A model generated the notes under the pieces. That model made no database searches. It worked only from the letters and a program-made list of their open reading frames with translations, and was not told the DNA's origin. 64,000 nucleotides of DNA, from positions 62,001 through 126,000 of the forward strand of contig JBAXKJ010000006.1 of NCBI GenBank assembly GCA_037137375.1, written 5' to 3'. Positions 44,641-52,693 of the stretch are shown piece after piece. Position 1 is the stretch's first letter, and each line of letters opens with the position of its first letter. The position numbers and the translations under genes are program-made. The DNA comes from CAINVV01 sp037137375 (lineage in GTDB: Bacteria > Bacteroidota > Bacteroidia > Bacteroidales > Prolixibacteraceae).

Positions 44641-45108
44641 ATGGGATTAGAAAAATATATTAGTGAGCCACGGATCATTCCGTATGCTCAGGAATTGGTT
44701 TTTGCCAAACTTTCAAGCCTTAAGAACCTGAAAGAGTTTGTCTCGCCCGAAAAGATTGAAGAGCTCAAAAAAAAAGGAGTCAATACCGAAAATTTTAAGT
44801 TGGAGGATTTTGAGGCATCAGACGATTACTGCAGTTTCAAAATCAGCATGCTCGGAAAGGTGGGAATCGAAGTTGTCGAGCGGGAGCCCTTCAAAACCAT
44901 CAAGTTTCAGGGGGAAAAAACGGTGCCCTTTCCGGTTACTTTTTGGGTTCAATTGGTTCCCGCAGAAGTAGATGGCTGTAAAATGAGATTGACCCTTCAT
45001 GCGGAGTTAAATCCGATGATTAAAATAATGGTAGGCGGATACCTCGAAAAAGGGATTGAAAAGCTGGCAGATATGCTGGCAGCAGTAGATTACACGGAAA
45101 ATCTATAG
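44641..45108 (+). CDS. SRPBCC (START-like) family protein
   Basis: A 155-residue protein with a helix-grip layout: N-terminal strand, helices around LSSLKNLKEFVSPEKIEELK, central beta strands (YCSFKISMLGKVGIEVV, KTIKFQGEKTVPFPVTFWVQ, MRLTLHAELNPMIKIMVGGY) and a long C-terminal helix (GIEKLADMLAAV). This matches the SRPBCC/polyketide-cyclase-like fold, which binds hydrophobic ligands; no catalytic residue can be named. It is 6 bp downstream of pyrE and its stop abuts the stop of birA on the other strand with no gap. Function unknown. Confidence 0.7.
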   Translation: MGLEKYISEPRIIPYAQELVFAKLSSLKNLKEFVSPEKIEELKKKGVNTENFKLEDFEASDDYCSFKISMLGKVGIEVVEREPFKTIKFQGEKTVPFPVTFWVQLVPAEVDGCKMRLTLHAELNPMIKIMVGGYLEKGIEKLADMLAAVDYTENL

Positions 45109-45864
45109 TTACAGAAATGCTACTTCCTTAAAGTAAAATCCCCTCACCTCTCCGCTTCGGGTTTCAATTTGTAATCTCCCATCACCCTCGATTCTGAGTA
45201 TCTTTCCTTCGAAAACCGTACCCTCTTCCCGTAAAACTGGATCCTGTTCCCTGAAATTAGCCCAGACCCCTTTAAGGTAAAGCCGTTGATCATAATCCTG
45301 GTCAAGGATGGAATATTCTCCTCTGATCAGGGATATGTATCTGTTGTCCAGATAGATGCAAAGATCTCCAAGCATTTGTGAAAGTTCGTAAGTCTTACCC
45401 GTCAGATTCTTCAATGATACCGGATTCGGAGCATCAGAAACGAACGCCACCTGGTTGACATTTAATCCGATCCCCACAATGACGCGCGAAAATTTTCCAC
45501 TACTGATGGCGGTTTCAATTAATATACCGGCAATTTTCCGCTCATCCACATAGATGTCGTTGGGCCACTTAATGGACACTCTTCCGACAGATTTTGCCAA
45601 AAAATCTGCGACTCCAAGAGAGATTGCCTTGGAAATGTAAAACTGCCGGGCGATCGCAACCTGTTTTGGATATAGTATAATACTGAATGTCAGGTTTAAA
45701 CCAATAGCGCTCTCCCAGGATGCCTGTCCTGTCCCCCTACCCGACTGCTGGCAGTCAGCAACAAATACCGTCCCCTCATTCAGACTTTTTGTCAGCAATT
45801 CCCTTGCGGCATAGTTATTGGTCGAATCGACACTGTCCAGTCTTACGATGGTTGATCCTATCAT
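45109..45864 (-). CDS. birA: Biotin–[acetyl-CoA-carboxylase] ligase
   Basis: A 251-residue cytoplasmic ligase that activates biotin with ATP and attaches it to carboxylase carrier proteins. The catalytic domain shows VDSTNNYAARELL, QQSGRGTGQASWESAIGLNL (biotin/adenylate loop), SIKWPNDIYVDERKIAGILI and VIVGIGLNVNQ; a short C-terminal domain follows (about 200–251). The N-terminal DNA-binding domain of the E. coli protein is absent, so it is a class I ligase without repressor role. It converges with the SRPBCC gene with no intervening base and is divergent from rsfS. Confidence 0.95.
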   Translation of the reverse strand: MIGSTIVRLDSVDSTNNYAARELLTKSLNEGTVFVADCQQSGRGTGQASWESAIGLNLTFSIILYPKQVAIARQFYISKAISLGVADFLAKSVGRVSIKWPNDIYVDERKIAGILIETAISSGKFSRVIVGIGLNVNQVAFVSDAPNPVSLKNLTGKTYELSQMLGDLCIYLDNRYISLIRGEYSILDQDYDQRLYLKGVWANFREQDPVLREEGTVFEGKILRIEGDGRLQIETRSGEVRGFYFKEVAFL

Positions 45865-45930
45865 GATGATCCAAAATCTTTATCGTGTAAAGTTAACTGT
45901 TATTCGCTAGACAAGGCCTTAAATGAGTTT

Positions 45931-45958
45931 TTTGGAACAGTTAAAACAACTATCTTTG
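45931..45958 (+). promoter_or_regulatory. Promoter of rsfS–ftsH operon
   Basis: A −33-like TTTG (45931–45934) and −7 TATCTTTG (45951–45958), 16 bp apart, slightly short of the usual spacing. The upstream GTG at 45958 lies within the −7 element and cannot be the start, so ATG 45976 is chosen for rsfS. Confidence 0.55.
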
Positions 45959-45975
45959 TGCTATTAAATCAATCT

Positions 45976-46353
45976 ATGACGCAAAAAGACAGCGAAAAAG
46001 GTCCGATCGATCTGGTTGATGCCATCGTTGAAGGTATCCGCAGAAAGAAGGGAATTGAAATTGTCAACATAGACCTCTCCTTTGAAGGTGAAGCCGAATG
46101 TGATAATTTTATCATCTGTCATGGAAGCTCAAATGTTCATGTCGATGCCATCGCACGGTCTGTTGAAGAGAGTGTAGAGGAATTGGCAAAAGAATCTGTC
46201 TGGCGTCAGGACGGATTCCAAAATGCACAATGGATACTGTTGGATTATGTGAACGTAATGGTGCACATTTTTCAGGAACCTTTCAGACGGTTCTATGATC
46301 TGGAATCACTCTGGGGCGATGGTACTATTTATAATATTGAAGCTGACATTTAA
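45976..46353 (+). CDS. rsfS: Ribosomal silencing factor RsfS
   Basis: A 125-residue cytoplasmic protein that binds ribosomal protein L14 and blocks subunit joining when nutrients are low. The family features are clear: LVDAIVEGIRRKKGIEIVNI, DNFIICHGSSNVHVDAIA, and the C-terminal NAQWILLDYVNVMVHIFQEP followed by RRFYDLESLWGD. The start ATG at 45976 (MTQKDSEKG) was chosen because the upstream GTG overlaps the promoter. It is followed after 6 bp by ftsH, the usual Bacteroidota arrangement. Confidence 0.95.
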   Translation: MTQKDSEKGPIDLVDAIVEGIRRKKGIEIVNIDLSFEGEAECDNFIICHGSSNVHVDAIARSVEESVEELAKESVWRQDGFQNAQWILLDYVNVMVHIFQEPFRRFYDLESLWGDGTIYNIEADI

Positions 46354-46359
46354 ATTATC

Positions 46360-48405
46360 ATGGCAGAAAAAAAACAAAATACAAAGGGTCCGAGGATCCA
46401 GAAACCGAATAGACCTCCGATGGGAAATCAGAATAAACCATCCTCAGCATTCAAGTTTAACCCCATCTATGTTTACGGTATTTTACTGGTAATCTTTCTT
46501 GCAATTCAGTATTACAGCACCGGGGGAAAACCAGTAGAGACTACCTGGAAAGAGGTAAAGACGACCATGCTCAAGAACGGCGATATCGATAAAATTGTCG
46601 TAATCAATAAAAGTGAGGCAGAGATTTATCTCAAGGAGACTTCCTATGATAAATACAAGGCTAAACTGGAACAAGGTATCATGCCTCCCAAGGCCGGACC
46701 GCACTTCACTTTCAACATCGGGTCGGTCGATGTCTTTGAAACTAATCTGGCCAAGGAACAGGAACAGATTGGAGATGCCGCACGAGTTACACTGAAATAC
46801 GAGAACCGAACCAATTACTTCTCCGAGATCTTCAGTTGGATCTTCCCGATCTTACTGCTTGTCTTTTTCTACTTTTGGATCTTCCGCAAGATGAGCAAGG
46901 GCGGCGGTGGTGCCGGCAATATATTTAGTGTTGGCAAATCACAAGCCAAAATTTTCGACAAAGAATCCAGGGTATCCACTACGTTCAAGGAAGTTGCCGG
47001 GTTGGCAGAAGCCAAACAGGAAATTCAGGAGATCGTTGACTTTCTAAAAAACCCAGAGCGTTACACCAAACTGGGAGGTAAGATTCCGAAAGGCGCCTTG
47101 CTGGTTGGTCCTCCAGGAACCGGAAAAACCCTACTCGCCAAAGCCGTAGCCGGAGAGGCAGAAGTTCCTTTCTTCTCCATGTCGGGCTCCGATTTCGTTG
47201 AGATGTTTGTCGGAGTAGGCGCTTCACGGGTACGTGACCTTTTCAAACAGGCTAAAGAGAAATCTCCTTGTATCGTGTTTATCGACGAGATCGATGCCAT
47301 CGGACGTGCAAGAGGACGCAATCCTAACATGGGATCGAACGACGAACGCGAAAACACCTTAAATCAATTACTTACAGAGATGGATGGTTTCGACACCAAT
47401 TCAGGTGTCATCATCCTGGCCGCCACCAACCGTGCCGATATCCTCGATCGTGCCCTCATGCGCGCAGGACGTTTCGATCGTCAGATTCATGTGGAACTAC
47501 CCGATATGATCGACCGTAAGGAGATCTTCGAAGTACACCTTAGGCCATTAAAACTTGGCGAAGATGTGAATGTCGAGTTTCTGGCCAAACAAACTCCCGG
47601 CTTTTCTGGCGCTGATATTGCCAATGTTTGCAATGAAGCCGCGCTGATTGCCGCAAGAAAACTGAAAGAGACAGTTGAAAAACAAGATTTCCTCGATGCC
47701 GTGGATCGTATCATCGGCGGACTGGAGAAGAAAAATAAAATTATCTCCGTCAACGAGAAGGCCACCATCGCTTACCATGAAGCCGGTCACGCAACCGTTA
47801 GCTGGTTATTGGAACATGCACACCCACTGGTAAAAGTAACCATCGTCCCCCGCGGGAAGGCACTCGGCGCAGCCTGGTACCTGCCTGAAGAGAGGCAGAT
47901 TACTACAAGACTCCAGTTGCTCGACGAAGTTTGCGCCACCCTGGGAGGCCGCGCCGCAGAAGAGCTGGTTTTCACATCCATCTCTTCAGGAGCTCAGAAT
48001 GATTTGGAAAAAGTAACCCGGACAGCCTTCGCCATGGTCTCCTATTTTGGGATGAGTGAAAAAGTAGGGAAGGTAAGTTATTATGATTCAACAGGTCAAA
48101 CTGATTACTCTTTCACCAAGCCATACAGTGAAAAAACCGCCGAACTTATTGATGCTGAAGTAAATATCATCATCAACAAGGAATACGAACGGGCTAAAGA
48201 AATATTAACAGTAAATGCTGAAGGCCATAAAAAACTGGCTGAACTTCTGCTTGAACGTGAGGTGATTTTCACGGAGGATCTGGAGATGGTCTTCGGACCC
48301 AGACCATGGAATAAGCCAAAGGAAGAAGTAAAGACAGAGACCATAGTTGAGACCCAAGCTGCTCCGGAGAGTGCTGAAGGATCAGTAAACACTACTGTTG
48401 TATAA
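46360..48405 (+). CDS. ftsH: ATP-dependent zinc metalloprotease FtsH
   Basis: A 681-residue membrane-anchored AAA+ protease that degrades damaged membrane proteins and short-lived regulators. Two membrane helices (about 36–53 and 156–176) enclose a periplasmic domain; then comes a glycine-rich stretch (KGGGGAGN). The AAA domain has Walker A GPPGTGKT (250–257), Walker B IVFIDEIDAIG (305 onward), and the second region of homology with RAGRFDRQIHVELPD. The zinc protease site is HEAGH (473–477). The C-terminal 40 residues are acidic and variable. The N-terminal extension rich in Lys, Pro and Asn (residues 1–30) is common in Bacteroidota FtsH. Cotranscribed with rsfS. Confidence 0.97.
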   Translation: MAEKKQNTKGPRIQKPNRPPMGNQNKPSSAFKFNPIYVYGILLVIFLAIQYYSTGGKPVETTWKEVKTTMLKNGDIDKIVVINKSEAEIYLKETSYDKYKAKLEQGIMPPKAGPHFTFNIGSVDVFETNLAKEQEQIGDAARVTLKYENRTNYFSEIFSWIFPILLLVFFYFWIFRKMSKGGGGAGNIFSVGKSQAKIFDKESRVSTTFKEVAGLAEAKQEIQEIVDFLKNPERYTKLGGKIPKGALLVGPPGTGKTLLAKAVAGEAEVPFFSMSGSDFVEMFVGVGASRVRDLFKQAKEKSPCIVFIDEIDAIGRARGRNPNMGSNDERENTLNQLLTEMDGFDTNSGVIILAATNRADILDRALMRAGRFDRQIHVELPDMIDRKEIFEVHLRPLKLGEDVNVEFLAKQTPGFSGADIANVCNEAALIAARKLKETVEKQDFLDAVDRIIGGLEKKNKIISVNEKATIAYHEAGHATVSWLLEHAHPLVKVTIVPRGKALGAAWYLPEERQITTRLQLLDEVCATLGGRAAEELVFTSISSGAQNDLEKVTRTAFAMVSYFGMSEKVGKVSYYDSTGQTDYSFTKPYSEKTAELIDAEVNIIINKEYERAKEILTVNAEGHKKLAELLLEREVIFTEDLEMVFGPRPWNKPKEEVKTETIVETQAAPESAEGSVNTTVV

Positions 48406-48417
48406 CACATAAAAATC

Positions 48418-48633
48418 ATGGAAAAAGGTTGGGAAAAGATTTATTTTTCGGGTGACCAATTTAAAGTGTTCCTTGCAAGGGATTTGTTGGCTGAAAACGG
48501 CATCAATGCTGTAATAATGAATCAGAAGGACTCTTCTTACTTAACTTTTGGCGATGTAGAGCTTTACGTCGAAGAACAGGATGAGAAGAAGTCTCTCGAA
48601 ATTTTGGATCAACTAATAAAAGGAGAAATTTGA
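48418..48633 (+). CDS. DUF2007-like small protein
   Basis: A 71-residue soluble protein, WEKIYFSGDQFKVFLARDLL then GINAVIMNQKDSSYLTFGDV and ELYVEEQDEKKSLEILD, a pattern I recognise as DUF2007 (putative signal-transducing protein, GlnB-like ferredoxin fold). It lies between ftsH (12 bp) and cdsA, whose TTG start overlaps its TGA stop as TTGA. The same order is seen in other Bacteroidota. No biochemical role is established. Confidence 0.8.
   Translation: MEKGWEKIYFSGDQFKVFLARDLLAENGINAVIMNQKDSSYLTFGDVELYVEEQDEKKSLEILDQLIKGEI
48621..48632 (+). promoter_or_regulatory. Ribosome binding site and TTG start of cdsA
   Basis: AGGAG (48621–48625) is 4 bases before TTG at 48630. It supports the TTG start, since no ATG or GTG gives an intact first membrane helix. 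TTG overlaps the upstream TGA stop. Confidence 0.65.
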
Positions 48634-49451
48634 AAGAATTATCGAAGAGGAGCATCTCAGGACTGCTCTTCGCTTCCGTGCTCTTAGGGGCTGTGGCGAT
48701 TGGTTCATGGGGTTTTGCTCTCCTCTTCGGAGTCTTTTCTGTCTTTATTCTCAAAGAATTTTACCAGCTGGCAAAAGCCACCGGAGCCTCACCTCAAAAA
48801 AAATTGGGCTTAACTATCGGCGGAGTAATTTTCATTTTGACTTTTCTCTACATCAAGGGAATCATCACGGCTAATCCTATAGGAATTTTTCTGGCCTTAT
48901 TCTTCGTTGTTCCCGTTTTTGAATTGTACAGGGCAAAGAAAAATTCACTTGAAAATATGGCAGTGACACTCTTTGGTATCATCTATGTTACCTTTCCTTT
49001 TTCGTTATACAACTTAGTTGTTTTTCCTGATTTCCCCCACAGCGCAAAATATACGCCACAACTCTTGATTTTCGTATTTTTCCTGATCTGGGCCTTCGAC
49101 TCAGGAGCGTATCTTTTTGGCGTATCGCTCGGCAAACACAGGCTGTTTGAAAGAATTTCCCCTAAGAAAAGTTGGGAAGGATTTTTCGGTGGATGGTTCC
49201 TCGCGTTAGTTTTTGCCTTTGCAATCCACCGTATTTTTCCTGATTTTAAGTTGGTTTTTATGCTCCTTTTTGCAACTGTCATCAGCATTACCAGTACCTT
49301 TGGAGACCTTGTCGAATCCATGATCAAACGAAACATCGGCATAAAGGATTCAGGTAAATTTCTACCTGGTCATGGTGGCCTGCTGGATCGCTTCGACAGC
49401 ATCATCTATGCCGCCCCGTTTGTTTACCTTCTTATTCATTTTCTGGGTTAA
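48630..49451 (+). CDS. cdsA: Phosphatidate cytidylyltransferase
   Basis: A 273-residue inner-membrane enzyme that forms CDP-diacylglycerol from phosphatidate and CTP, the branch point of phospholipid synthesis. It has about seven hydrophobic segments and the full CDS signature near the C-terminus: MIKRNIGIKDSGKFLPGHGG then LLDRFDSI. Upstream, WAFDSGAYLFGVSLGKHRLF and ISPKKSWEGFFGG are also typical. The TTG start has a good AGGAG and overlaps the preceding stop, indicating translational coupling. Together with psd and pssA downstream it forms a phospholipid synthesis cluster. Confidence 0.95.
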   Translation: MKELSKRSISGLLFASVLLGAVAIGSWGFALLFGVFSVFILKEFYQLAKATGASPQKKLGLTIGGVIFILTFLYIKGIITANPIGIFLALFFVVPVFELYRAKKNSLENMAVTLFGIIYVTFPFSLYNLVVFPDFPHSAKYTPQLLIFVFFLIWAFDSGAYLFGVSLGKHRLFERISPKKSWEGFFGGWFLALVFAFAIHRIFPDFKLVFMLLFATVISITSTFGDLVESMIKRNIGIKDSGKFLPGHGGLLDRFDSIIYAAPFVYLLIHFLG

Positions 49452-49508
49452 GAATCCCGAATCGCCCAAATCAGCTCTTCCTTTTTAACCGATTACCGGC
49501 CATTTTCA

Positions 49509-49541
49509 TTGACGGATTCTTAGAAATATTCATTATTTTTG
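49509..49541 (+). promoter_or_regulatory. Promoter of psd–pssA
   Basis: A −33 TTG (49509–49511) and −7 TATTTTTG (49534–49541), separated by 22 bp, matching the Bacteroidota consensus TTG–N~20–TAnnTTTG, 20 bp upstream of the psd ATG. Confidence 0.65.
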
Positions 49542-49561
49542 TCCCACTTAATGAAAAATGA

Positions 49562-50212
49562 ATGAGATTACACAAAGAAGGATACACCATTGTTGCCATT
49601 GCCCTATTCATCTGGCTTCTTGTCAATTACCTGGTCGGACTGACCGGCGAGACCGTTTTCCGCGTTTTTATTTTACTCTCCACTCTTCCCATACTGGTAT
49701 TAGCCATTCGTTTTTTTCGCTATCCCAAAAGGATCATTCATCCAGCTCCTAAATCCATTTTATCGCCTGCAGACGGAACTATCGTAGCAATTGAAGAGAC
49801 CACCGAGAATGAATATTTCAAAGACCGGAGAATACAGGTTTCCGTGTTTATGTCAGTCTACAACGTCCATATCAACTGGAATCCGATTCCGGGTACTGTC
49901 ACTTACTTCAAACATCACAGTGGTCATTTTATGGCTGCGTACCTTCCAAAATCTTCTACCCTGAACGAGAGGGCCACTACCGTGATACGCATGGCTGATG
50001 GGACGGAAGTACTTGTTAGACAAATCGCAGGCGCTGTCGCCAAACGCATCATAACTTACTCTTCCGTTGGAAAACAGGTAACCCAGAAAGATGAACTCGG
50101 ATTTATCCGCTTTGGATCACGGGTGGACCTTTATCTCCCGTTAGGCACCAAAATTAATGTCGAACTCTGCCAGGAAGTAATTGGCAGTCAAACAATCCTC
50201 GCCCAATTCTAA
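49562..50212 (+). CDS. psd: Phosphatidylserine decarboxylase proenzyme
   Basis: A 216-residue membrane-associated enzyme of the short Psd (PSD-A) type that turns phosphatidylserine into phosphatidylethanolamine. Two hydrophobic helices at the N-terminus (about 8–50) anchor it. ILSPADGTIVAIEE, VFMSVYNVHINWNPIPG and HSGHFMAAY are conserved; the self-cleavage site that yields the pyruvoyl cofactor is the Gly185–Ser186 bond in FIRFGSRVDL. It has its own promoter and is followed by pssA after 10 bp. Confidence 0.94.
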   Translation: MRLHKEGYTIVAIALFIWLLVNYLVGLTGETVFRVFILLSTLPILVLAIRFFRYPKRIIHPAPKSILSPADGTIVAIEETTENEYFKDRRIQVSVFMSVYNVHINWNPIPGTVTYFKHHSGHFMAAYLPKSSTLNERATTVIRMADGTEVLVRQIAGAVAKRIITYSSVGKQVTQKDELGFIRFGSRVDLYLPLGTKINVELCQEVIGSQTILAQF

Positions 50213-50222
50213 TACCGATCGA

Positions 50223-50960
50223 ATGATCAAAAAGCACATTCCCAATTTTCTGACCTCTCTGAACGTTTTATGCGGCAGCGTGGCGGTGGTGTTTATCATG
50301 GAAGGGAAGCTGACTACGGCAGTGGTTCTGATCATTCTGGCAACCGTATTTGACTTTTTGGATGGGATGACTGCAAGGGTTCTTAAGGCTTATTCTCCGA
50401 TTGGAAAAGAGCTCGATTCCCTTGCCGACATGATCTCCTTTGGCCTGGCACCGGGTCTTATCATGTTTAAACTTCTTGAGATTAGCCTTTTTAGGGAAGA
50501 CGTACTCCCCGACTTACAATCCAACCTTTCAGTCATACAGTTTCTTACGGTCGGCTGCGCATTTCTGATTCCTATTTTCTCCGCACTCCGTCTGGCTAAA
50601 TTCAATGTTGACACGCGCCAGACCACCTCGTTTATTGGATTACCTACCCCCGCCAATGCACTATTTATTTCATCACTTGCCTTAATACAAGAGCATGGTT
50701 CGATCCCTGCCATAGACGGATTTCTCCTTACAACGCCGGTTTTGTTACTCATTACAATAATTTTTTCCTACCTGTTGGTTTCTGAAATTCCAATGTTCTC
50801 ACTGAAATTCAAGAACTTATCCTTCAAGAACAATCAAACACAGTACATTTTTGTTGCGCTCGCAGCCATCCTGATACTGACTTTACAGCTGTACGGTATC
50901 GCAGCTACCATCTTACTTTTTATCGCAATTTCGGTTACGAAGATGTTCAGAAAAGGGTAA
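50223..50960 (+). CDS. pssA: CDP-diacylglycerol–serine O-phosphatidyltransferase
   Basis: A 245-residue inner-membrane enzyme that makes phosphatidylserine from CDP-diacylglycerol and serine, feeding psd. The ATG at 50223 (MIKKHIPNFLTSLNVLCGSV) begins 10 bp after psd; an upstream in-frame start would overlap psd. The CDP-alcohol phosphotransferase motif DG–AR–G–D–D is complete: FDFLDGMTARVLKAYSPIGK followed by ELDSLADMISFG. About seven hydrophobic helices follow, and the polypeptide ends in a basic tail (KMFRKG). Confidence 0.95.
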   Translation: MIKKHIPNFLTSLNVLCGSVAVVFIMEGKLTTAVVLIILATVFDFLDGMTARVLKAYSPIGKELDSLADMISFGLAPGLIMFKLLEISLFREDVLPDLQSNLSVIQFLTVGCAFLIPIFSALRLAKFNVDTRQTTSFIGLPTPANALFISSLALIQEHGSIPAIDGFLLTTPVLLLITIIFSYLLVSEIPMFSLKFKNLSFKNNQTQYIFVALAAILILTLQLYGIAATILLFIAISVTKMFRKG

Positions 50961-50985
50961 TTTAAAATTATTCTTAAAAATATGC

Positions 50986-51011
50986 GCCGGATTTTTTGTT
51001 AGATTGCGTCT
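50986..51011 (+). promoter_or_regulatory. Putative ECF-sigma promoter, copy 1
   Basis: The sequence begins GCCGGATTTTTT and ends GCGTCT, with a 20-bp offset between the two blocks, and lies 28 bp upstream of the lipoprotein gene. It shares 22 of 26 bases with 52643–52668. The T-rich upstream block and the CGTC-type downstream block fit ECF −35 and −10 elements. No TAnnTTTG housekeeping element is present here. Confidence 0.7.
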
Positions 51012-51039
51012 GTTATAGAAAACCAATTCACTTTTAACA

Positions 51040-51516
51040 ATGAAATCCAACCCCATTTATCTTTTTGGAATAATTTTTTCCATTCTGGTTTCCAGTTGTG
51101 GCTCCGGCCCTAAACCTAAATCAGCTGCTTCTGGTCAGGCCACTAAGATGCAAGCAGAAGAGAAAGTGCAACTAAATGAGGTGTTACAGAAGAAAGTCGG
51201 TTCATGGGTCAAGGAGGGTACCGAATGTTATGGATTGGTTCTCCTGGTAAGGAAAAACAAGACCGTGGAAGTTGGAAAATCGGTAAAAACGATCGTTACA
51301 CAAATTCAAAGCGACAGCATTAAAGTAAAGCTTCTGGAAGATGTGAGCCTGGCTAAGACAAAAGACTGTAATAAGTTAGGAATGTCGACCGGACAAACCT
51401 GGTGGGAAAAAGATGGTGACCTTTTTCTTTCGCGGGAAGAAGCCGATAAATTCTTAAAAGCCAAAGGTTGGGAATACAAGGATAAAACCGCTGGTAAATT
51501 TAAGATTGGCGATTGA
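51040..51516 (+). CDS. Putative lipoprotein, first gene of the ECF regulon
   Basis: A 158-residue lipoprotein of unknown function. The signal ends at Cys20 in ILVSSCGSGPK. The mature region is mostly charged, with VGSWVKEGTECYGLVLLVRK, DCNKLGMSTGQTWWEKDG and two further cysteines in the mature part (in TECYG and KDCNK), which could form a disulfide or bind a ligand. I do not recognise the family. It is preceded by a putative ECF promoter (50986–51011) and followed after 19 bp by the sigma gene, which suggests that it belongs to the sigma factor's own operon. Confidence 0.8.
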   Translation: MKSNPIYLFGIIFSILVSSCGSGPKPKSAASGQATKMQAEEKVQLNEVLQKKVGSWVKEGTECYGLVLLVRKNKTVEVGKSVKTIVTQIQSDSIKVKLLEDVSLAKTKDCNKLGMSTGQTWWEKDGDLFLSREEADKFLKAKGWEYKDKTAGKFKIGD

Positions 51517-51535
51517 GGTAGGCGGATGAAAATAG

Positions 51536-52117
51536 ATGGATGACGACCGGATATTGGTAGGGAAAATCCTGGAAAATGACAGACAGGCTTTTGGTACTCT
51601 GGTAACAAAGTATCAAAGAATGGTTTATGCGACTTGTTTTAGACTGGTTCGTTCCCAAAACGATGCCGAAGATCTATCGCAGGAGGTGTTTTTGGAATGT
51701 TTCCGGTCCCTGCATCTGGTCCAGAAAGACAACGACCTATCAGGATGGCTCTTCAAAATTGCCACCAACAAGTCCCTTAGTTTCCTGCGAAAGCATAACC
51801 CTGCCAGGATCGGCAAAAACTTTTCCATGGAAACCGTTTTCAAGGAAGATAACCAGAAATCGCATCTGGCAGAAACCAGTACCCCACATTCTAAACTGGA
51901 GCACGAAGACACGCGAAAGACCTTGTTTCAGGCCATAGACCTACTGCCGGAAAACCAAAAGACGGCTATACTGCTGCACAAATTCGACAATTTATCCCAA
52001 AAGGAAATAGGTGAACGAATGAGTCTCACCCAGGAATCAGTAGAATCGCTGATCTACCGGGCGAAAACCAATTTACGGAAATCCCTGTATTCATACTTCA
52101 AACAACATTTCAAATAA
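51536..52117 (+). CDS. ECF sigma factor, probably metal or envelope responsive
   Basis: A 193-residue sigma-70 family protein. Region 2: LVTKYQRMVYATCFRLVRSQ, NDAEDLSQEVFLECFRSL and LSGWLFKIATNKSLSFLRKH. Region 4: LPENQKTAILLHKFDNLSQK and RMSLTQESVESLIYRAKTNL. It lacks an adjacent FecR; instead it is followed 1 bp later by a Spy/CnrX-like sensor and then a zinc-finger anti-sigma-like gene. It lies between two copies of a likely promoter sequence, which suggests autoregulation. The set recalls the CnrYXH circuit, with a different gene order. Confidence 0.93.
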   Translation: MDDDRILVGKILENDRQAFGTLVTKYQRMVYATCFRLVRSQNDAEDLSQEVFLECFRSLHLVQKDNDLSGWLFKIATNKSLSFLRKHNPARIGKNFSMETVFKEDNQKSHLAETSTPHSKLEHEDTRKTLFQAIDLLPENQKTAILLHKFDNLSQKEIGERMSLTQESVESLIYRAKTNLRKSLYSYFKQHFK

Positions 52118-52118
52118 T

Positions 52119-52628
52119 ATGGAAACTTCAAAAAAACAACGGATCATCCAATGGCTGAATATTTTCCTGCTGGTCATCAATATTTCCGCGTTTGGAACCA
52201 TCCTATTGCTAAATAAACAGGCTCCCAAAAAATCACTCGATCAATACAGTTCAGACGAGTTCCTCAAAGATGAACTAAAATTGAATGATGATCAGTTGAA
52301 AAAGATCATTCTGATGGACAGTGAAGTATTCAGGATCTATCAGGCGTTGCTTGACATGGAATGCGCCTCCAATTTCCGGTTGGTAGAGGAAATGACCTCT
52401 CCCTCCCCTTCGAAAGTAAAAATGGATTCCATCGCCGTGAGCATAGGTAAACTTAGGACTGGTCTTAAAAGGCAGACTATCAAGCATTTCGAAAACATCA
52501 AGAGCATTTGTACGGAGGAACAAAAAGTTCTGCTGGACCAATTACTGAAAAGAATGATGGAACTTGGCGACCAATGTGATTTCTGCAATAAACGGGAATG
52601 TGAACGGAGGGATCAGTTGAATAAATAA
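52119..52628 (+). CDS. Spy/CnrX-like membrane-anchored periplasmic sensor
   Basis: A 169-residue protein with one N-terminal membrane helix (about 11–31) and a helical periplasmic domain. It contains the LTxxQ-like repeats of the Spy/CpxP/CnrX superfamily: KLNDDQLKKIILMD (about 54 onward) and CTEEQKVLLDQLLKRM (about 131 onward). The tail has a cysteine cluster, CDFCNKRECERRD (Cys153, 156, 161), a possible metal or redox site that is not a standard part of Spy. Placed 1 bp after the ECF sigma gene, it probably senses metal ions or misfolding for the sigma circuit. Metal specificity is unknown. Confidence 0.72.
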   Translation: METSKKQRIIQWLNIFLLVINISAFGTILLLNKQAPKKSLDQYSSDEFLKDELKLNDDQLKKIILMDSEVFRIYQALLDMECASNFRLVEEMTSPSPSKVKMDSIAVSIGKLRTGLKRQTIKHFENIKSICTEEQKVLLDQLLKRMMELGDQCDFCNKRECERRDQLNK

Positions 52629-52642
52629 AATTTAAAACAACC

Positions 52643-52668
52643 GCCGGATTTTTTCTTAACCTGCGTCT
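52643..52668 (+). promoter_or_regulatory. Putative ECF-sigma promoter, copy 2
   Basis: The sequence begins GCCGGATTTTTT and ends GCGTCT, with the same 20-bp offset as copy 1 and 22/26 identity. It is 25 bp upstream of the anti-sigma-like gene, so it should drive the long operon from 52694 onward. Confidence 0.7.
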
Positions 52669-52693
52669 ATATTAATAATTAAATCCCTTTCTG

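Noticed and set aside
45958..45975. GTG start for rsfS
   Set aside because: The GTG overlaps the TATCTTTG promoter element, so it could not be within the transcript.
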